From NCBI GenBank assembly GCA_947477655.1, contig CANJTS010000008.1, forward strand, positions 92,706-156,705: a stretch of DNA of 64,000 nt, in the 5' to 3' direction. A model generated the notes under the pieces. The model was given only the letters and a program-made list of their open reading frames with translations. It did no database searches and was not told the DNA's origin. Every line of letters begins with the position of its first letter. Position 1 is the stretch's first letter. A program made the translations under genes and the position numbers. This stretch comes from CAILUG01 sp903844415. Lineage in GTDB: Bacteria; Pseudomonadota; Gammaproteobacteria; Pseudomonadales; Pseudohongiellaceae. Of the stretch, positions 60,644-64,000 are shown piece by piece.

Positions 60644-61507
60644 TTAGTGAGAGGCAAATCTTCTCTCATATTCTACTGGGCTTATATAGCCCAGATAGGA
60701 ATGTCTTCGTTGCCGGTTATAAAACACTTCAATATATTCAAATAGATTTTGTTTTGCTTCTTGTTTGGTTCGGTAATCTTCATGGTCAACCAGCTCGGTC
60801 TTCAGCGTGCCAAAGAAACTCTCCGCCACTGGATTGTCCAGACATTCACCCTTCCGGCTCATACTACAAATCAAGCTCTGCTCTTTCAATAGTTGCTGAT
60901 AGCCACCTGAAGCATAAGTACTTCCTTGATCGGTGTGAACAATCACATCACGCACTCGACCACGCCGCCAAATCGCCATCGTTAATGCCTGCTGGACCAA
61001 GGCACTGTTGTTCTTGTCTCCCATCGCCCACCCGATCACGAGACGGGAATAGAGATCCAATACAACCGCCAGATACAGCCACCCTTGGCGCGTCGGGATA
61101 AAGGTGGTGTCCGATACCCAGGCTTGATTCTGTCTGTCCGTGCGGAAGTGTCGCCGCAGGTAATCCGGTGCAGGGGCTATGGTGTTTCTGGAGTCTGTCG
61201 TGATAACAAATTTCCTCGCCATCTTTGACTTGATATCGGCAAGCTGCATCAGTCGGGCAATACGTTTTACACCAACCACTTCACCGGCTCCTACCAAATC
61301 CTGATGAATGCGAGGTGAGCCATAGGTTTCCCGACTCGCTTTATGAAAACATTGTATTTTGCTTACTAATTGCCGATTCTGTTGGGCTCGACAACTTTCT
61401 GGACGACAAAGCCACGCTTGATAACCACTGGTTGATACGCCCAATACATCACACATCCTGCCGAGTTTATGATGTCCTCTTTGGGCTCGAATGAAGGCGT
61501 ACTTCAA
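60644..61507 (-). CDS. IS3-family transposase OrfB (DDE integrase domain)
   Basis: A 287-codon frame with the IS3 HTH_21-like start (RGHHKLGRMCDVLGVSTSGYQAW), then the rve core: first Asp in WVSDTTFIPTRQGWLYLAVVLDLYSR, second in VIVHTDQGSTYAS and Glu in AESFFGTLKTELV, ending RRHSYLGYISPVEYE. The frame opens at a TTG, so OrfB is probably made by a -1 frameshift from orfA rather than from its own start. It catalyses strand cutting and joining. Confidence 0.93.
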   Translation of the reverse strand: MKYAFIRAQRGHHKLGRMCDVLGVSTSGYQAWLCRPESCRAQQNRQLVSKIQCFHKASRETYGSPRIHQDLVGAGEVVGVKRIARLMQLADIKSKMARKFVITTDSRNTIAPAPDYLRRHFRTDRQNQAWVSDTTFIPTRQGWLYLAVVLDLYSRLVIGWAMGDKNNSALVQQALTMAIWRRGRVRDVIVHTDQGSTYASGGYQQLLKEQSLICSMSRKGECLDNPVAESFFGTLKTELVDHEDYRTKQEAKQNLFEYIEVFYNRQRRHSYLGYISPVEYERRFASH

Positions 61508-61809
61508 GGCAGCTCCCGCGCAAAGTACGCCGCCGCTTTTTTTAATATGGCTACCTCTTCCTTCAGCCGGTTATTTTCCTGTTTTAATGTCGCCAGTTCA
61601 CTCTGATCAGCCTTGTGCGGCCGGCCTTTCTTAAATGCCTGTTCTGCTTTCTCGCTTAGCTCTTCCTTCCACTTGTACAGTTGATTTCTGCGTATCCCCA
61701 ACTCCCTCGCTATTTCACTGGCAGCGCGTCCTGAGGTTTGCTGAAGACGGAGCGCTTCTAATTTGAATTCGCGGGTGTAGATTTTGTACGGCTTTGTTTT
61801 CGTGGTCAT
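61504..61809 (-). CDS. IS3-family transposase OrfA
   Basis: A 101-residue DNA-binding protein with helix-turn-helix (EFKLEALRLQQTSGRAASEIARELGIRRNQLYKWKEEL) and a C-terminal leucine zipper (LKQENNRLKEEVAILKKAAAYF). A run of seven A on its coding strand (complement of 61537-61543) lies at ILKK, and the -1 frame from there stays open into orfB, fitting programmed -1 frameshifting to make OrfAB. Confidence 0.93.
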   Translation of the reverse strand: MTTKTKPYKIYTREFKLEALRLQQTSGRAASEIARELGIRRNQLYKWKEELSEKAEQAFKKGRPHKADQSELATLKQENNRLKEEVAILKKAAAYFARELP

Positions 61810-61872
61810 CTGGATACTCCTTTGGCGACATTGTCGCTGATTAAAAGTATCCGTTAAATCGGGGGAGCTTCA

Positions 61873-61957
61873 GACCCCTTTAGATGCTTTAGATGCTGTG
61901 TTGATCAAGCTGGTCGAGCAGCACCCAGATATGGTAGAACGGCTTACTGTTATTTAG
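61873..61957 (+). pseudogene. C-terminal gene fragment beside the IS
   Basis: Directly after the IS right end an open frame reads LDALDAVLIKLVEQHPDMVE and then ERLTVI before a TAG at 61955-61957. It has no start and looks like the end of a gene cut by the IS or by a later deletion. The family is not recognised. Confidence 0.4.
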
Positions 61958-61984
61958 CGCCACACAGACCCCAGGGATAAAACG

Positions 61985-62575
61985 ATGAGCATCACACAAC
62001 TCACATCCGGCAAAATCATCAGCGGCATCAACAGTACCTTGCTGCTGTCCGCCACTCTGTTGTTGGCTGCTTGCTCTGAGCAACAATCTTCTGAGGCAGA
62101 GGATAGACTGGCCATCCTTGAAATGCAGAATCGCTACGTTTTGGCTATGGACTATTTTGATGCTGACGCTTATGCCGCCGTGTTTGCAGAGGATGGTATT
62201 CTGGACTGGGCGCGGGGCGAAGTGATTGGCCGCCCTGCCATTCGTGAGTTTATGGCAACAGGCACCTACGATCTGCGGAAATTGAATTTTCAGCCGGCAC
62301 AAACCCCGGACGGCAAGGAATGGCAACCGGCGGTTCGCCATTTGGTTACCAATCAGGTTATTGAGATCAACGGCGATACCGCGCGGGTTATCTCGTACTG
62401 GATGAACTACTCCAACGCCGCTGACCGCCGCAAAATCGAGTGGCTGAGCTACGGCAGTTGGGATGATGATTTGGTGAAAATAAACGGGGAGTGGCTATTC
62501 AAGCGCCACAAAATCTACAACGAGAATAATCCAAACCGTTTTACTGCAGGGCAAGCTAGCCCGTTGGCGCAGTAA
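61985..62575 (+). CDS. SnoaL-like lipoprotein
   Basis: A 196-residue protein with lipoprotein signal (STLLLSATLLLAAC, Cys 30). The NTF2/SnoaL-like fold follows: LAILEMQNRYVLAMDYFDADAYAAVFAEDGILDW, GRPAIREFM, VRHLVTNQVIEINGDTARVISYWM and a final strand WLFKRHKIYNEN. The Tyr/Asp pattern (RYVLAMDYFD) matches BaiE/scytalone-dehydratase-like members, but activity is not established. Related proteins are at 10981-13151. Confidence 0.82.
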   Translation: MSITQLTSGKIISGINSTLLLSATLLLAACSEQQSSEAEDRLAILEMQNRYVLAMDYFDADAYAAVFAEDGILDWARGEVIGRPAIREFMATGTYDLRKLNFQPAQTPDGKEWQPAVRHLVTNQVIEINGDTARVISYWMNYSNAADRRKIEWLSYGSWDDDLVKINGEWLFKRHKIYNENNPNRFTAGQASPLAQ

Positions 62576-62725
62576 ACACTGCTGTTCTGAAGCAAGTCTG
62601 GCTCGCCAAGACTAAGCATTCCTGTTCATTAAGCGGTCATTAATTAAAGGCGTCAGATTCCTCTAATTCGACAAAGGTGCTGCCGAGATCGGTGGCAGCA
62701 CTGGTGACAGCTACATGTCGCCTGC

Positions 62726-63742
62726 TCACGCTGCAAATTCCGGCAGGGCCAGAAGTTGCTCAGCGAGGGCGTTGGCACTTGAAAATGCGGCTTCTACCCG
62801 CGCACCACCATTGTCCGCATTGCTGAACGCACTCCAGTCGCCGCAGGCCGCCAGGCTATTGACGGCATCTAATTCAAACGGTAATTGCGTGGTTTGCACA
62901 GTGGCAGCATAGCTCCAGCGGTGCAGCAGCGATAATAGTGGCGCTGGCATTGGCTGGTTGAGTATGTCCTCGAGAGCTTGCCGTAAGGTGAGCTCGATAT
63001 TGTCGAAATTGGTATTCTGTTGCTCGTGTGCCCATGCGTGCGTGCTATGCAGCAACATCGTTTGCTGCCCGTGCTGGTCGGGTCGGCTGTTGCCGCGCAC
63101 GATCCAGTCGATTGGCGACGATTTAACTCTTGCCACATCCCAGTGTAGTTCGGGCAGTTGGGTATAACCTAGCATTAGCGCGAAACATGGAGCATAGCGA
63201 ACCTGTTGTAGCGCATCCATGCCGCTGAACTGGGGCGGGAACCACTGCAATATCTGCGGCGCTGGCGCTGTGGCGACTACCCAATCGAAAGGACCTGTTT
63301 TTTTACTGTCGATGGAGTGCAGCCACCAGTAGTCTCCCATTCGCTCCACTGAAGTTACTTCCCATTGCAGCTTAGGCGCCAACACAGCGGCAAGCGCCTT
63401 GGGCAGTGCCGTCATTGACGGCGCACCGACATAGTGGGGTTCGAACCAGTCACGGCGATAGGGCTTGGCACCAACTTCCAGCGTCAGTACGCGCGGGTTC
63501 CATGGCTGCACCACCCCTGTCTCCAGCCAAGGTTGCAGAAAATTGCTAAACGCTTTGCTGCGCGCGGTGAAGAACTGCGCGCCGTGATCAAAGCGCACAT
63601 CACCCGCGCGGCGGGTAGCAAGGCGGCCACCTACGCCACGGGACTTTTCAATTATGGACACCTCGGCACGATTACGCAGTGCGGAGGCAACAGTTAAACC
63701 GGCAATACCGGCACCAATGATGGCAACGCGAGGCAAAGGCAA
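62726..63742 (-). CDS. Renalase-like NAD(P)/FAD oxidoreductase
   Basis: A 338-residue flavoprotein beginning RVAIIGAGIAGLTVASALRNRAEVSIIEKSRGVGGRLATRR, the Rossmann start and GGR motif of the amine-oxidase/renalase group, then RFDHGAQFFTARS, which is typical of bacterial renalase-like proteins. The C-terminal FAD contact is in NSLAACGDWSAFSNADNGGARVEAAFSSANALAE. Bacterial renalases reoxidise isomeric dihydronicotinamides; that activity is inferred here. No operon partners are seen. Confidence 0.82.
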   Translation of the reverse strand: MPLPRVAIIGAGIAGLTVASALRNRAEVSIIEKSRGVGGRLATRRAGDVRFDHGAQFFTARSKAFSNFLQPWLETGVVQPWNPRVLTLEVGAKPYRRDWFEPHYVGAPSMTALPKALAAVLAPKLQWEVTSVERMGDYWWLHSIDSKKTGPFDWVVATAPAPQILQWFPPQFSGMDALQQVRYAPCFALMLGYTQLPELHWDVARVKSSPIDWIVRGNSRPDQHGQQTMLLHSTHAWAHEQQNTNFDNIELTLRQALEDILNQPMPAPLLSLLHRWSYAATVQTTQLPFELDAVNSLAACGDWSAFSNADNGGARVEAAFSSANALAEQLLALPEFAA

Positions 63743-63878
63743 GGAATTCGCTCAGGAGTAATTATTTGTGATCTTGTTTCTGTTCATTGATCCGAATGGA
63801 TTAATGAAACGTCGCGAGATTAGCAGACACTAAGTAGCTATACAATCAAGCTACCCAGATAGGAGCGCTATAAGGAAA

Positions 63879-63897
63879 AAAGGGGCCTGACCCCTTT
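63879..63897. repeat. AAAGGGGTC-type dispersed repeat, copy D
   Basis: AAAGGGG (63879-63885) and CCCCTTT (63891-63897) form a perfect 7-bp stem around a 5-nt loop. It lies between the renalase-like gene and the partial gene at the right edge. A weak relative is at 62645-62663. Confidence 0.75.
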
Positions 63898-63935
63898 AAT
63901 CACTTTAATTCCATCAGTGTAATGCTATCAAGTGT

Positions 63936-64000
63936 CTAGAATATCGGGGGCTTGCCAGGTGGTGGCACCACCGCGCCTTCCTGTCCGCTCGCATCAAGCG
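63936..64000 (-). CDS. C-terminal end of a gene running off the right edge
   Basis: On the minus strand the frame reads SGQEGAVVPPPGKPPIF before a TAG (complement of 63936-63938). Only 20 codons are visible. The Pro/Gly-rich tail looks like a natural C-terminus, but no family can be named. Confidence 0.4.
   Translation of the reverse strand, partial: LDASGQEGAVVPPPGKPPIF

Larger units (their letters stand above)
60616..61872 (-). mobile_element. IS3-family insertion sequence, complete
   Basis: A 1257-bp element with imperfect ~24-bp terminal inverted repeats: TGAGGTTCCCCC at the left end, TGAAGCTCCCCC read inward from the right, both continuing to AACGGAT. It carries orfA and orfB on the minus strand. 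No matching 3-bp target duplication is seen (AAC left, GAC right), which suggests rearrangement after insertion. The right end abuts a half copy of the dispersed palindrome. Confidence 0.88.

Overview
The window looks like chromosomal DNA of a marine-type gammaproteobacterium, probably near the Cellvibrionales/OM60 group. The order alaS, lysC, csrA, tRNA-Ser(GCU) is the pseudomonad-type gammaproteobacterial order. The accessory content fits the same kind of organism: TonB-dependent receptors, quinoprotein dehydrogenases, small periplasmic c-type cytochromes, DUF1592/DUF1552 proteins and a flavin-dependent halogenase. This placement is inference from gene content; no 16S gene is present.

Layout. 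Positions 1-3180 (minus strand) hold a degenerate metallo-beta-lactamase-fold protein and the N-terminal part of a DUF1592-type cytochrome that runs off the left edge. Positions 3180-9980 carry an AAHS-type transporter, a YadG/YadH-like ABC exporter, argC, cysK, a LigI-like lactonase, a sulfotransferase relic and a SirB-like membrane protein. Positions 10200-15700 carry tandem SnoaL-like secreted proteins, a PQQ sugar dehydrogenase and a glycerate-kinase-like enzyme. Positions 15900-35400 form an oxidative catabolism and transport region: a TonB receptor, DUF6152-type proteins, a PQQ alcohol dehydrogenase with fused cytochrome, a GlcD-type flavoprotein, a MATE pump, a TauD-type dioxygenase, an esterase, acetoacetyl-CoA synthetase, a peptidase-like hydrolase and a NatAB-like ABC exporter. 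Positions 35600-40051 are the core block alaS-lysC-csrA-tRNA-Ser.

Downstream of the tRNA, up to about 51360, the DNA looks acquired and partly decayed. It begins with a broken Wadjet (JetB/DUF4194) remnant and a frameshifted gene. A complete CzcCBA-type heavy-metal efflux operon follows. An imperfect copy of the tRNA 3' end lies just past that operon. Beyond it are two 34-bp direct repeats that look like insertion-sequence ends. They bracket a cupin gene, a truncated amine oxidase, a truncated TonB receptor, a candidate structured RNA behind a perfect TATAAT box, and a small protein made of 19-residue repeats.

Positions 51560-64000 hold a Tat-exported amidase with an altered motif, a three-gene set (DUF1592 cytochrome, DUF1552 Tat protein, secreted ankyrin protein), a tryptophan-halogenase-like enzyme, one intact IS3-family element with a likely -1 frameshift site, a SnoaL lipoprotein and a renalase-like flavoprotein. 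Copies of a short AAAGGGGTCAGACCCCT-type palindrome recur through this last segment.

The most unusual items are the structured RNA plus repeat-protein locus (50183-50781), the tRNA-Ser island with its Wadjet remnant, the CsrA-type site in the csrA leader, and the zinc-ligand losses in the metallo-beta-lactamase-fold protein. All family names come from motif recognition by eye; no database search was run.
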